Below are positions 11,661-23,559 of a DNA stretch of 64,000 nucleotides, piece by piece. A model generated the notes under the pieces. The model made no database searches. It was not told the DNA's origin and was given only the letters and a program-made list of their open reading frames with translations. The position numbers and the translations under genes were made by a program. The stretch is from Cladopsammia gracilis. Lineage: Eukaryota > Cnidaria > Anthozoa > Scleractinia > Dendrophylliidae. Positions within the stretch are counted from its first letter, which is position 1; the number at the start of each line of letters is the position of its first letter. The stretch lies in NCBI GenBank assembly GCA_022457155.1, contig JAJGOT010000003.1:3088501-3152500 (forward strand), in the 5' to 3' direction.

Positions 11661-12283
11661 TTGTTTATCTGCCTCGTTTTCAGTTTTGGAGCGAATCTGG
11701 GTACGAGACTAAAAAAATTGCACTGTTTTGTCCTTTTATGACGGGCTGACACGGGCTCTTTTATTGCGTTTTAATTTACATCCTTATTTTCCTTGTACTG
11801 AATAGTCTTCTTTAAGAAAAAAAAAAGCTGCCTTTACAAAGGAAAAATCCAAGCAAGAGCAAATAGAACAATGGGGGTGATCAAAATCATACCATGTCTG
11901 GATGATTTCCAAATACTCGAACTTTCATTTAACATCCAGTCAGTGATTACTAGGTCACGAAATATATAAATCAATGCAATTTTGGACAAAAACTACAAAT
12001 AATTCTGTTAAAAACCTTAAATAATGTATTTTCTAGGGGAAAAAAGTCATTTATTTTTGCAAATACATACGAATCCGAATTTATTCGAACTTCGTGTACA
12101 ATGGGAGTACATGGAGAGGGTGCCTTTTGTGACGTCATCGGAATGAGAGTTGCACTCTAATACATGTAATTAGATTAGATTAATGTTTTTTTAAAGTTTA
12201 TTTCAAGAGATTAGCCAAATTCTGTCGATAATAAGACGATTTCTATACTACTACTGTCAAAAAGGTATAACAGAACAATATTA
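11661..12283. other. Intergenic, no feature seen
   Basis: AT-rich DNA upstream of BCAS3. No ORF, hairpin or recognised repeat end that I can support. Confidence 0.6.
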
Positions 12284-13334
12284 ATCCCGGCGAAGCCAAT
12301 CGATATAAATCGGTAAAAATCGGTCAATTTGATTTGATTGATATCGATTGTATCGATCAATCGGTAAAAATCGATGATACACTCATTTGTTTTATCGATT
12401 TTTCTTGATTTTCACCGATTTTTATCGATTTTTAACGAGTGAAATTTTGGCCTTAAAAATCGATTATAATCGCCCTATTTATTAAAATCAAGAGACAACA
12501 AGTGAATACAATTTTCTTTTATTCAACACAACACTACGTTTACTGCCCAGGTTCACTTTGACTGCCGGCTTTCTCTACGCCGGTTGACTGCGAAATGGAA
12601 AGGAAAAAAAACGTGAATAAAAGGATGGTCCTCCAGAAAGCATGACTGTAGTTTTACTAAAGGAAGTCTTGCGCGAGTTAAACGTTTAACTTACGTTTAA
12701 CATGTTTAAGGCCAGTTCCAACAAAAAAAGCACTTATTTTAAAGGTTAAGGAAGCCCGACAGAAAAGTAACGACAGATCAGAATGTAGCCGAGCACAATT
12801 TATTAACTCATTCTTTAGCTCAAGTACGTGTTCAGGTTCTGATAGGGCATGCCTATTTATGTTTATTGATTTGGAGACTGAAAAAAGGAAGAAAGTCTGG
12901 TTATTTTGGGCTTGGTGTTTTCCTTACCAGTTGAACTAATAGCTTTCATCAATGCAATTTGTTATTATTATGTACTTGGACGTGTATTTTACACTTTCTG
13001 AACTTCTCATGGTTGCTTTTCTGTTGATTTACCGCCACTACTAGAACTGTTTTCAGCTATTAATTTGTTTCCAACTTGTCTGTGTTCGTCTCGAAAATAC
13101 AACGCAATTCGCTTCAGCTGAGCACGTATCCATCTAAAGCTAATCTAAACAGCGAATTGTTAGTTTTATTGTTATATTATGGTTATAGTTGTTGTTAATC
13201 TATTCGGTGCCAAATTGTAACCATCATGGTGGTACATCTATGTTACCAAGGGAAATAAAAGGAGCTGACCGAATCTTACCACAATTTCACTAAGTACAAG
13301 TAATTTTTGTATTCATATATTCAAATATACCTTT

Positions 13335-13489
13335 AATAGACCATTTTCGATGTATTAAAATTCATACTTGGCTCCGAGGCTTGGGGGAATAAAACAAAAG
13401 AAATGAATATTTCAACGCTGAACCTCAATGTGATTTCTTTTGTTTTAATCCCCCAAGCCTCGGAGCCAAGATATCGAAAATAGTCTATT
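13335..13489. mobile_element. Hairpin MITE, 155 bp
   Basis: Arms AATAGACCATTTTCGAT and CTTGGCTCCGAGGCTTGGGG are mirrored by CCCCAAGCCTCGGAGCCAAG and ATCGAAAATAGTCTATT. A degenerate copy lies at about 53070-53200. Confidence 0.88.
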
Positions 13490-13530
13490 TGGAGACCTCG
13501 AAAAATATTTCCCATCATTTACCTGTGAAT

Positions 13531-13636
13531 AATATGTACTTATTGACTAAGTGCTGCTTCGCTCGGTCCGTACGCCATGACCTCGAGCCAAATATTTTCC
13601 CATCCGGCCCGCCCACTTAGCCAATAAGTACATATT
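13531..13636. mobile_element. Short MITE, 106 bp
   Basis: AATATGTACTTATTGACTAA at the left is the near-perfect inverse of TTAGCCAATAAGTACATATT at the right. It sits 41 bases from the previous hairpin. Confidence 0.85.
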
Positions 13637-14166
13637 ACTGTTTTGTTATTTCTATGTTGCTGACAATGTAATATTTTTTCTGCATTTATCGTTGCCTTGT
13701 TTTGTTTATCGATTCGTATTTCTTGTGAACGTGAAAATCAACTCCTTCACGTTACAAATGGTGTACTAAACAAGTTTGATTGAATAAGTACATTCTGTTC
13801 ATTGTATACCAGTATTTTTATACCAAAAACAAAGAACGTTTTCCGTTAGAAATCGATAAAATCAAACAAAATCAACACACCGAATTGTTTTATCGATTCT
13901 AGCGATTTACGTCACCAATCGATAAAAATCACTCGATTTTTACCGGTACCGATTTTATATGTAGCGATTTTGGTACGAGTCCGTTTGTCAAATAAATTTT
14001 AATAGAGACAAAACGGGCCATAGTACTTTGTGTTTATGGTTTTTTTTAAAGCTTCTAGACTAAAACGGTGAAACAAATGAACGTGTAGTCACCCAGCTCT
14101 GTACCAGCAGTGGTCCACAAAAGTAATGAAAATGTCAACAAAGAGGCCCGTTTCAAATCACAGTAT

Positions 14167-14315
14167 GAGTGATTTTCCTCAGACCGTGAAATAGTTAGTA
14201 CCTAAATAGAGGTTACAGTGTAATAGGAGTTCTTGTTTCCATTGTTTTCTTGTGTCTATTTGACTATTATACACTTACTACTAAAAACTGTTTCACGGTC
14301 TGAGGAAAATCACTC
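14167..14315. mobile_element. MITE with 30-bp terminal inverted repeats
   Basis: GAGTGATTTTCCTCAGACCG at the left is mirrored exactly by CGGTCTGAGGAAAATCACTC at the right, with the match continuing about 10 bases inward. The element is 149 bp and non-coding. Confidence 0.92.
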
Positions 14316-14537
14316 TTGTAGATATGGAATAATAAATACCCTATTACAGGAAACTGTCCGGATAGCTTTAATTTCCCGATGTTGGAAGGGCTTTATTTCG
14401 CGACACTAAACGTTCGCGAATTTGCGGAATTTGTCGAACATTTTTTTTTATAACTTATTGGCAAATTTCTTTTCTCGCGATTCTAAAAAAAATATCGCGA
14501 AAAATGCGAACATTTAAATGACGCAAAATTTCTTGTA

Positions 14538-14985
14538 TCCGGTTCCCGGGGAGAAGGTACTCCCTACAATAGGCTAGACGGAGATGCTCCGTCTGAAAGG
14601 GGTTCCTTATTTAGGCTGGAAGTATATAAAAGGACAGGGATTTCACGCGTTCAAGTATAGAAAAGGGTACGAAAAACTGCCATTTAGGTATATAAAAAGT
14701 TCCTTTCAAAATATCTCAAACAGACACCAACGTTGTTTGGTTATTCCATTAATCAGTGGTAACGCTTGATGTTTGTTCGTGGATATCGCTCCATAAGTAG
14801 ATTTCAAGGGTATAATAAAGAGATGGAGTGTTTCTTTTGTAGGTATATGAAAGGGGTATCATTTTCCATGAAAGGTATATGAAAGGGTTACCTTTTCTGT
14901 AAATAAAAGGGTAAGGGTTTGGACCTCGGGGCAAAGAATCCACGAACAAAACTTTATTAAATACCCCCCCCCCCCTCCGGGATCT
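14538..14985 (-). repeat. GGTATATGAAAGGGG-type repeat element (inverted relative to 39332-39783)
   Basis: It carries AGGTATATGAAAGGGGTA, GGTATATAAAAAG and GATGCTCCGTCTGAAAGGGG motifs. The same vocabulary appears in the opposite orientation at 39332-39783. Short ORFs crossing it are by-products of the tandem structure. Confidence 0.75.
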
Positions 14986-15299
14986 GGTTGCCGTGATTAG
15001 AGTTGGATTTGACTAATAATAGTAAATTCCTATAGCAGGGCCGGCCTTTAGAAACCGAAACGATCTCAATCGTAACTTATTTTCCTGTTACTTCAACACT
15101 GAGCCTAAAACGGTAATGTCTGTTTTGCAGACTGCTAACCGCGACATATTATTTATCAGGAAATGCAGTTACAACTACACTATTGTATCGTCCACAGTTC
15201 TATCATCTGAACGTTGCTGGCTAGTCTCTAGAGTGAATAAACTTCCAGTCAGATCAGTTGTCACATATATAAAAGTGCAGCAATAAATCAAACGTTTTC

Positions 15300-15402
15300 T
15301 TCTTCGTCGTCGTCGTCGTCTTTTTTTTTAGGCCTCTCCAGCTTTTCAATGACAGATTACGTCTTTGACGTTCGCCAAGGCTCTCTTGCTACACAGCGTC
15401 TG
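15300..15402 (-). repeat. Partial tandem duplicate of K1 exon 2 plus GTC/TTC microsatellites
   Basis: The plus-strand block GGCCTCTCCAGCTTTTCAAT through CTACACAGCGTCTG repeats the end of the kinase C-lobe exon found at 15502-15572. The TTC-rich repeat between the two copies now encodes the acidic tail. The K1 stop codon lies inside this duplicate. Confidence 0.8.
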
Positions 15403-15691
15403 TGAATTCTTCTTCTTCGAATTCGTCTTCATCGAATTCGTCTTCTTCGAATTCTTCTTCTTCGAATTCTTCTTCTTCTTCGAATTCTTCTTCTATTTCA
15501 GGCCTCTCCAGATTTTGAATGACTGATTCCATATTTGGCCTTCGCCAAGGTTCTCTCGCTACACAGCGTCTCGCGAGGTTTTGAAACTTGCCTTTTCTCA
15601 TTCGGGCTATTTGCTTGTTACGCCGCAGGGGATCTGGCACTTCTCTGATGCTCATTTCACAGAGGAGAACTCCAAAATTGTAAACATCAAC
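15389..15691 (-). CDS. K1 exon 2 (C-lobe and acidic tail)
   Basis: Starts V-D-V-Y-N-F-G after TCTTAG, with NLARRCVAREPWRRPNMESV, then runs into a Glu/Phe/Asp tail written by TTCTTC-type repeats on the plus strand and stops at 15389. Without the tail it matches the K3 and K5 last exons. Confidence 0.85.
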   Translation of the reverse strand, partial: VDVYNFGVLLCEMSIREVPDPLRRNKQIARMRKGKFQNLARRCVAREPWRRPNMESVIQNLERPEIEEEFEEEEEFEEEEFEEDEFDEDEFEEEEFTDAV

Positions 15692-18600
15692 CTAAGAGGC
15701 AACCACATTAAAGTAATGACATGTAAACCTCTTTAATGCAGTTCTTATATTGGAGTTAACCCTTCCCTATTTCCTCAAAATCGTTACAAAAGACTCAAAT
15801 TATAATTCCCTCGTCTCATATTTTGCCTAGTAATCAGGGGCGGCGCTACCGGTGAGGCAGGTGGGGCATTTGCCCCACCAACTTTCGACAGCTAAAAATG
15901 GCGGCGGGCGGAGATGAATAGTGTAGCAACATCCTTTGACCAGATCTGATTCGGGGCGCTTTAATGCATTAGAGTGTGTAAAATAAATATTCCGTTAATT
16001 AATCAAAAGCCTACAATTTGAGCATCGAAGATATTGCGACTTTAGAACTGGAGGTTGGATATGGTGAACCAAGCATTTCAATACCCCTTGAGTTACTAGG
16101 ACGTCAGCTATCGGCCTCCAGCTACCGACAAATCCATCAAACAAATCCATCAATGCTGTGAGTGAGCGCTCGGCCTCTGCCCTAAGAAGGTTTAAGACTG
16201 ACATATCTACGACAACTATATGTCGCAAGAAGATTAAATGATTGCATTATCCTCCACGTTCACAAGGAAATAGCTGACAAATTGAACATGGCTGATATTG
16301 GAAATCAGTTTCTTTCTGTTTCCAATGACAGAAAAATCGCTTTGGAAAATTCGTTTCCAATTAAAGCCTTACCACACTGAAAAGAACTGACAGAGAATAT
16401 TCGAGTTACTTTGAACAAACAACCAAAATGGAGTTACACCCAAGTTTCAGAAAGCGTTTCGTGTACTTTTCATGAGAATTAAACTGAACTCACAGCTGAC
16501 CTTAGAAACTGTTTCTCCGGTCTCAGGAACGCTGAAAAATAGCATTTGAGAGAGTTTCATTTCGAAAATTTCCCGGGGAAGTATGCCCCTGGACCCCTCT
16601 AGAAACTCGCGCCTTCGGCGCTCGGCACGGGAGATTATATTTCTGGCGCCGCCCCTGTAGTTTCTGCATTGCTTTTTCCTGCACGCATTCACGCTCACGC
16701 TTTAGCATGAATTATCTGTATGCGAAATGAACGGCCGGAGAAACAACCTCGTTCCCAGAGGTGAAACCGCACCTTCACGCTAATCTCATTGCCTGCCAAT
16801 AATAAATTGAGAAAAAAAAAAACGAATTTCAATAGGCGTTTTACACCGCTCTACAAGGAGTGAATGAAGGAGCCAATTTTCGGAAAATTTCTTTTATATA
16901 TATATATTCCTTTATATTAGTAATTAGCTCTGGAATATGTTACAGACTTGATGATGCTTCCTCTGAAAAGTTTCTGATCTCGTCATTACGGCTGTAGGAG
17001 CTAAAAAACGAGCAAGTTTGTAAACAACATTGATCGACTTATCTCGTACTTCGATATTTGAAAATTTGGTGCTGATGGATGGGACTAAAAAGCCAAACCA
17101 ACTGCAACTGATGTTTTAACCGTTTCTTGTATCCGGCTTTAGCTGTGAATTTTTGTAACTAAGACACACTGTCCACGCTGCAGTTCTTTCTGACTTTTCG
17201 CCGCTATGTTTAGGTAGCCGTGTGTTTGTTCAATTTGTTTTGATTCTGAATTTTTTAAGATACGAAACACTTGTAACTAAGGCATTCTATGCCATTTTAC
17301 TGTGTCTTAATTCGTGTAGTCACTACTCCGTCTCGTTCTTTAAGTAGACGAATGCTCTTCGTAGAAACTCTCAACTGATCACTTGTGTACGCTAAATTAA
17401 TTTTAGCTTGGCAAACTGAGTTTCGGCATTCGCTGCTTGTTGTTTAAGAAATGGCGCGAGGTAAAATATTGTTGTAAGCCTTTTTACTTAATAAAAGGTG
17501 GTATATCTCAATGAATTTTTTCTAGAAACTGTGATTTGTTATCAATGTGTTGAATTATAAAAAAGTTATGGTGCTCAAGCTTGCGCAATATCGCCTGATT
17601 TTAGCCGACTCGTCCTACGGTCTCGTCGGCTAAGTATCCGGCGATATAGCGCTTCGCTTTCGCACTATAACCCCTCGCCTCGGTCACATTCGCGCTTGAG
17701 ATCGCCGCCAAGCATGCTTGCTTATGACGTCAGTCAAGCAAGCCGGAGCAAGGGCTAGAAACTTAATCAAGTGCATCGTCGTCACATTGTAAATCCACCG
17801 CTTGCTTGAGTTGCCTGTTAAACACAATGGATGTGTCCATCTGGTACTTTTAGTTTTTGATTTTATGTTACATCAATTGCGCGCATTCACGTCTAAGAAG
17901 ATTCAGGGCAAAAGCGGGATGTTTAGAAAAGCTCGGTAAAAAAAGGAAAACGTGGCATGCGGCGCCGGCGGCGGTGGATAAGTACCTGTACCTGTACTTG
18001 ACATTTTCAAACGCTAGGGGAAAAAAATTTTTCTATATGAAAACAAATGCCAAACCTCACGCGTGACGCTCAGAATACGACTGAAACTTCTAGTCAACCA
18101 CAAAGGTCAAGATGTCAAAAACACTGCTTATTAGTCAATTTGAACAAAACCAATAAACACTTAATGAATGGTCTCGAGGGAAACAGCGAATTTTGTTTCC
18201 CGAGTTCACTGTTTCCCGAGGGATCAGTCATTAAGTGATTTGTTATATAGCAACACAGGCAACACAAAAAAACACAACACAAGACAGTTTGAAAAACGCC
18301 CCGAGCACTCAAGCCATCATCATGTCACCTTTTGTCACGGTGTGCTCACGTGCGCTAGCGGGCGACAGTGCAATGTTACCCTCTGACGTCAAAATTGTTG
18401 CCCGCTTTCGCAAATGTTGCCCGCTTAGGACTATTGGCGGGAAAGTTTGTTTGTTAGTTGTCATGTGACGATGAATCAACCAATCAACGCGCGCGTTGTA
18501 TTGAGAAAAACTCTAGCTATATAACAATTAAATTTGTTTACCAAGTACAACTCAAGAGCACCACAGAGTGCTTTTTAGCTTAGATGCGGATCTTTTGAAG

Positions 18601-20325
18601 ATTTAGCTACTCCGCCTTCTTTTTCAGGCAAGCAAGCAGTGCCGCGCTAGGTCGATCACACCTGTAACGAGCTAGGAATTTGCTTTCTAGCGCGAATGTG
18701 ACCGAGGGGTAACGGTTAAATATTTTCGCTCGGACCACGTGACCTAACCATCAAGTCATTTGATATTGCTTTACTCGGAAAGAAATGTTCGCCAAGATGA
18801 AGACTCGCGGGTTTCTCCTCCCCCCTTAACCCTTAATATGTGGGGAAACAGTTGAGTCTTCTGTGAAACTACAAGAGGGTATAGCTAACAACAAGGGGGA
18901 CCAGCGAGGGAACACCTAAGAAGGGATAGAAGAAAGAAAATGATTTTCGGAACACCAACAGTTGATACCCACTTAACAGCACCCTGGGGTTGATAGTGGA
19001 CTATTTCACCGCGCTGACGAGCTCCAATAAGAGCGAAACGGCTGTCCGAGGTTGCTACCCTGCTTTTATATCGGTTTCTATCGTATTGGTGTCTCGCAAA
19101 GTTAATTTGTTTACGTAGTCAGATCAACCTTGCAGTATATTGTGACTATTTTAGTGTCCATTTATTAATTAGAAACTAAAAACTCTAATTTTAAAAAGAC
19201 ATTAAATCTTCAATATTTCTTATTTCTCCCAATTTTACAAATCCGGCGAGAAAACTATTTCCTCCCAAACATACCCCTAAATCCCTCCCCATCCCCAGAG
19301 CCCCACGTTCTTTTTAATTTGCTTTAACCGCTGACCAAATGAATCGAGGGCTTTGGAGACGAGAATGAGCACCACACCTACCTACAGAATGAGAAAATAT
19401 CTATGCGAGTCGCTTAAAAACGTTATACTGACATGGCACAGTAGATTCTAACTTCTCACGTAAAACTAGGCGCTGATCTACAGCTTACCTTACAGCTAAT
19501 TGGTGCAGTACCCCGGCGTTTATTTGGGTGGATCTCGGGTGCACAGTAGATTTCGGCTCCTGGGGAATTTATCATACTTTGATGCAGAAAATTAGCAGTG
19601 CCATAATCTGAAACTTTGGCTCTCCATTGACCACCCTGGTACCTTAACAACACGTTACCACTGCTGATGTCGCGGTGGACGATGGGCTGTCGTTTCTGGT
19701 GCAGATAATTGAGCGCCCGAGCTACATCCAGTGAAATATCACATACTTCTTCTCTAGAAAGGGGAAGCTCAGCTTCATCGGGGTACAGTTTTTCTCTAAG
19801 ACTGCAGTCCATGATCTCTGTTACTAGCAATGGCACCTCGTCATCAGCTGTTGCTCCAATAAACTGCAACAGGCAAGGATGGCGACATTTGGAAGCAATC
19901 TCCACTTCACGCTCAAATAACGCCTTGTTATAAGGAGACATAATATCTGGAAAGATTTCTTTTACAGCGACATCAGAACCACGAAATTTCCCCTTGAAAA
20001 CACACCCCCACCCGCCTACCCCAAGTGGCTGGTTTCTCATGATTTGAATTTCTTTCCGGTTAACGACCCACTCATGTTTTGCCTCTTTAAGTTGTCTATT
20101 CAAGACAACCACTTGCCCTTCCAACTCAACCACTTGCCTTTCCAAGTAAACTACATGTCCTTCATAATCAACCACTTGTCTTTCCAAGTCAACCATTTGT
20201 CTTTCCAAGTCAACCACTCGCTCTCTCAGTGTTGTCAATTCTTGCTTATCTGTTTCTTGTTCACTTGTGTCTGGTAGCCCTAGCCATTTCCACATTGTGT
20301 TTGTTACTCCTTGCATTGTTTTCAA
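15389..20325 (-). CDS. K1: coiled-coil TKL-like protein kinase, two coding exons, intact
   Basis: Exon 1 is 19489-20325 (279 residues) and exon 2 is 15389-15691 (100 residues plus stop), joined in phase 0 across a GTAAGC donor and TCTTAG acceptor. Residues 37-78 are six perfect heptads of the type V-V-D-L-E-R-Q, a parallel coiled coil. The kinase domain has glycine loop GVGGWG (102-107), lysine 122, HRD 217-219, N224, D-Y-G in place of DFG (240-242) and A-P-E 262-264. Exon 2 supplies the C-lobe with VDVYNFGVLLCEM and the final R-R-P-N-M arginine. HRDISSGN lacks the usual serine/threonine-kinase lysine. Likely cytosolic, since no signal peptide or membrane helix is visible. The start is the first ATG before the coil. 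Substrate unknown. The tail is Glu/Phe-rich and repeat-encoded. Confidence 0.85.
15835..16657 (+). mobile_element. hAT element remnant with TIRs and transposase C-terminal fragment
   Basis: The element starts CAGGGGCGGCGC and ends GGCGCCGCCCCTG, typical hAT ends. Near 16155 the plus strand reads A-V-S-E-R-S-A-S-A-L-R-R-F-K-T, the hallmark of the hAT dimerisation domain, followed by frameshifted homology (H-K-E-I-A-D-K-L-N). It is about 820 bp, internally deleted and inactive. It lies in the K1 intron. The 8-bp target duplication is unclear. Confidence 0.85.
16658..17570. other. K1 intron, no further feature seen
   Basis: An ATATAT run lies at about 16895. No exon-like block with splice sites is recognised. 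Confidence 0.5.
17580..18715. mobile_element. Non-autonomous DNA element with subterminal inverted repeats
   Basis: CCTCGGTCACATTCGCGCT at about 17677 is mirrored by AGCGCGAATGTGACCGAGG at 18691. The interior is GC-richer than its surroundings and has no transposase. A smaller MITE is nested at 18151-18237. Located in the K1 intron. Confidence 0.6.
18151..18237. mobile_element. Nested hairpin MITE, 87 bp
   Basis: CACTTAATGAATGGTCTCGA then GGGAAACAG at the left, and CTGTTTCCC then GAGGGATCAGTCATTAAGTG at the right, form inverted arms. Confidence 0.85.
19489..20325 (-). CDS. K1 exon 1 (coil and N-lobe through APE)
   Basis: Begins M-K-T-M-Q-G-V-T and ends P-I-S-C-K before the GTAAGC donor. K2 retains the homologous exon in broken form, which supports the exon boundaries. 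Confidence 0.88.
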
Positions 20326-20884
20326 CTTATTTTGCAGTTCACTTCAGTAAATTAATGTTGTTTCACCCTTCAGATTCGCCTGTTGGTTGTTTGTTTGCTT
20401 TTATACTTGCTTTACTGGAGCCTTTACTTTGTAACTAACCTTCCAAGTATATCAATCAAACAATGACTAGTTATTTCATATATATCATTTCACAATGACT
20501 AGTTAATAAATAAGCATATAATACAATGATCTGGTATACACCTAATTGAAAAAACGTTGTTGGGTTAAAGGATTATAAACCATGAACGATATGACTGAAT
20601 AGTTCGACTGGGAAGCAATTAAGTGGTGTATAAAGTAAAAAAATCATCTCCAAACTAAACCAATGATACTTCAATGATATTCCATGCCAGAACTCGGTAG
20701 GGCAAGCCACTTCACCCATTTAGTAGACATTTAATTGACTATGTTGCCATGGAAACGTCACATGTCATAAACAAAAATCTCTACATCAAAATGTTCCCAG
20801 ATAAATTTCAGATAAATTTAAGAAAAAGTGAACCCAAGCCATTAACCCTCGGGAAACTTGAAAAAGAACTTTACGATTAAAGTT

Positions 20885-22283
20885 CATAAAATACAAACAG
20901 TACTTGATATGTAGCGCAGTAGGGACTTAACCGTTTTTGGAAAAGCAGTTATAACAAAAGCACTTGGAATTAGCCCAATTGTGTACTCCATGTCTATGTT
21001 GGAAGCTCCAAAGTCTGAATTAGAAAAAGTAAATAAACTAATTTTTAAATTCATTTGGAAGAACAAACCAGATAAGATAAAAAGAGATGTGCTGTATCAA
21101 ACTATCGATAGAGGGGGCCTTAAGTTGCCAAATATTTTCCTTATGGATAAAGCATTGAGGTTGAACTGGATAAGAAGTCTTGTGGTGTACAAACCTGGCA
21201 ATTGGAGGATAATCCCTCAATATCATTTTGACAAATATGGAGGAATTGAATTCTTACTTAAATGCAACTACGATGGTAAAAGTTTAGATAAACAAATACC
21301 AGCATTTTATAGGAATATGTTATTATATTTTAAAGAATTGAAATATCTATATGATAAAGAAAATAGAGCAAAATATGTTTTATTTAACAACACACTTATC
21401 CTCATTGATAAAAAGTCGGTATTTTGGAAGTCTTGGTTCGATAACAATGTTGTTACCGTTCACGACTTACGGAAAGATGATGGCACAGTAATGACATACA
21501 AAGATTTTACTAAAAAGTACAAAAATATTAAGTCAAACTTTCTTCAGTTTTATCAGATGTTATCAGCGATTCCAAAATGTCTTTTTATTTTAGTGAAAAA
21601 TATTGATTTAGATAAAGAGAACCTCAAGACAGGAAAGCTTGTAGCCTTAGGCCCAGACTTTGAAATAGATTTATTAAAAATGAAGTGTAAGGACTACTAT
21701 TTGTTGTTTATTGAAGCAAAATATGTGCGTCCAACAGGATTTCGAAAATGGTCGAATTACTTTGGTAGGGATGTTACAAAAGAGTGTGAAAACAGCTTAA
21801 AATTGACTAGAAGTATTTGTCAAGATACAAAAGTAATAGTTATACAAACAACTTTTAAATTATTGCACCGCATTTTCACCAAAAAGAATTGGAATTCTGT
21901 AGTATTGTTTCTGACGCGAAGTGTATATATTGTGCACAGGAAGACTCTATAGAACATTGGTCTTTTTCAGTGTCCAATAGTGACAGATTTTATTTCTAGC
22001 ATATCCAATTGGTTTGAACGGGAGACAAACCAAAGTTTTGAATTAAATAACCACTATCTTCTCTTTGGGTCTGCAATTAACAATATAGAACATTTAAAAA
22101 CTGATTATAAAAAACTTATAGAAAATCATTTTATCATATACTTGAGACATTATATTATATCTAACAAAGTGTGGGATAATAATCTTGTAGTAAAAGAATT
22201 TCAGAACAGTTTTCAAAAGTATTGCAAATTGCTTAAGATAAATAACGCCGCCATGCTTTTTATGGTGATTCCTCAGAAATAAA
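20885..22283 (+). pseudogene. 5'-truncated L1/Tx1-like LINE, reverse transcriptase C-terminal region
   Basis: The frame contains R-S-R-D-L-T-V-F-G-K-A, then NKLIFKFIWKNKPDKIKRDV and GGLKLPNIFLMDKALRLNWI, the conserved post-thumb region of L1/Tx1-type ORF2. The longest open stretch is about 20981-21952. At least two frameshifts separate this from the C-terminal piece at 21980-22282, and between them a C-I-Y-C...H zinc-knuckle-like motif is still legible. A TAG replaces an expected Trp near 20916. Dead copy, 5' truncated as usual for target-primed insertion. Confidence 0.88.
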
Positions 22284-23559
22284 AGTTGACAAACTATTTT
22301 TTTAAAACTTTCTCTGATTTTCCCTACCAAGCATAGTTTTGAAAAATTCAATAGAAAAACATTGGTCATCACCATGCTCGTGAAAGAGTTATGACGGACT
22401 AAAGTTACCCTATTTATCCATGTATAACAGTGCCTACCACATGCATGATTATTTGATCAGTCCACGTTACTTTACACACTAGCTAGAAGCATAGTTAAAA
22501 TGGACTACCGGTACTTAAAAACTGTAATGTACATATAATGAATCGACCATAAGGAACAATTTGATATACGAGTAACAGTAAATGCACACAGCCACTTTTT
22601 AACAGCATTGACTCAAAACGCTCCCTGCGTGCATATTCTCAAAGTCATAATTTAATGCCCATGAGTATATAATTGGAGTGTACATGTTTTTAGTGATAAT
22701 ATTTTTCCTGACAAAATTTTTTTTTTTAAATCTTTTAACTCAAAGAGGATTTTTAAGCAGTAAAAAAGATAACAGGTCTAACAGGTCACTGCGTGCTCGT
22801 TTAGGGGGAAACATTCACTTTTTCATTTGTTCTACTTATCCTCAAAGAAAACTCTCCTGGTTTGGACTGTGCACGCGCTTGGTGCATGCTAATGATGCAA
22901 GAAATTATGTGCAGTAGTGATGCACAATGCAATACTAATGAATCACCTTAATTATCAGTTGTCACTGTTTTAGTAAAGGCCATTGCTATGGCAACAGAGC
23001 ATCTAAAGAATGGCAATATTGTGTTGGAATTGATCTTAATTCTTTAATATTTTGAGTTTCCTTTGGTAAATGATTTTTAGACTTTGCCATCTTGTGGCCA
23101 ACTTTTTGGAAGAAAACTGTAAAACATAGGTTTGTTCTGATGGTTTACCCAATATCACGCAATTTCATATCTATAACAAATTTAAAAAAAATTGCTCTGA
23201 CAGATTTTTTTTCTAAAAAGATTATGTGAAAGGTAGTGTTTGTTTCTCAAAATTTGCAAAGCATTAGAAAAATTCAAAGAAGGAAACATGAGAAAATCTG
23301 TGGTTAATTTTGTTTATTTTTGATTTGCTGACATCTTAAAAAAATTGGAAAAAAAACCTTTCATTTTCGTGCAAAATTCCTAACTGTAGGGAGCCACCTT
23401 AGTAACCTTATTAATTTTTTAGAATAATTACGACAGTAGTCAATTTACTCAAACATCCTTAGTGGTACTTAAGGGTACGACGATCACCCCCGTCATCACT
23501 TTAATATGTGAGTTCCCTCACCCCCCCCCCCCCTCCCCTCCAACACAGGTCTTGTCACT

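Larger units (their letters stand above)
12284..13985. mobile_element. Candidate DNA transposon with ATCGAT-rich inverted ends
   Basis: The left 190 bases are dense in ATCGAT, AATCGG and GGTAAAAATCG. The right end (about 13845-13985) carries the reverse-complement series (CGATTTTTACCGGTACCG, TTTTATCGATT). The left ATATAAATCGGTAAAAATCG and the reverse complement of the right end align with a small gap. The interior has no transposase. A related ATCGAT-rich element is at 40555-41035. Confidence 0.5.

Noticed and set aside
20044..20277. Plus-strand frames opposite K1 and K2 coils
   Set aside because: Shadow frames of the heptad minisatellite on the coding strand.
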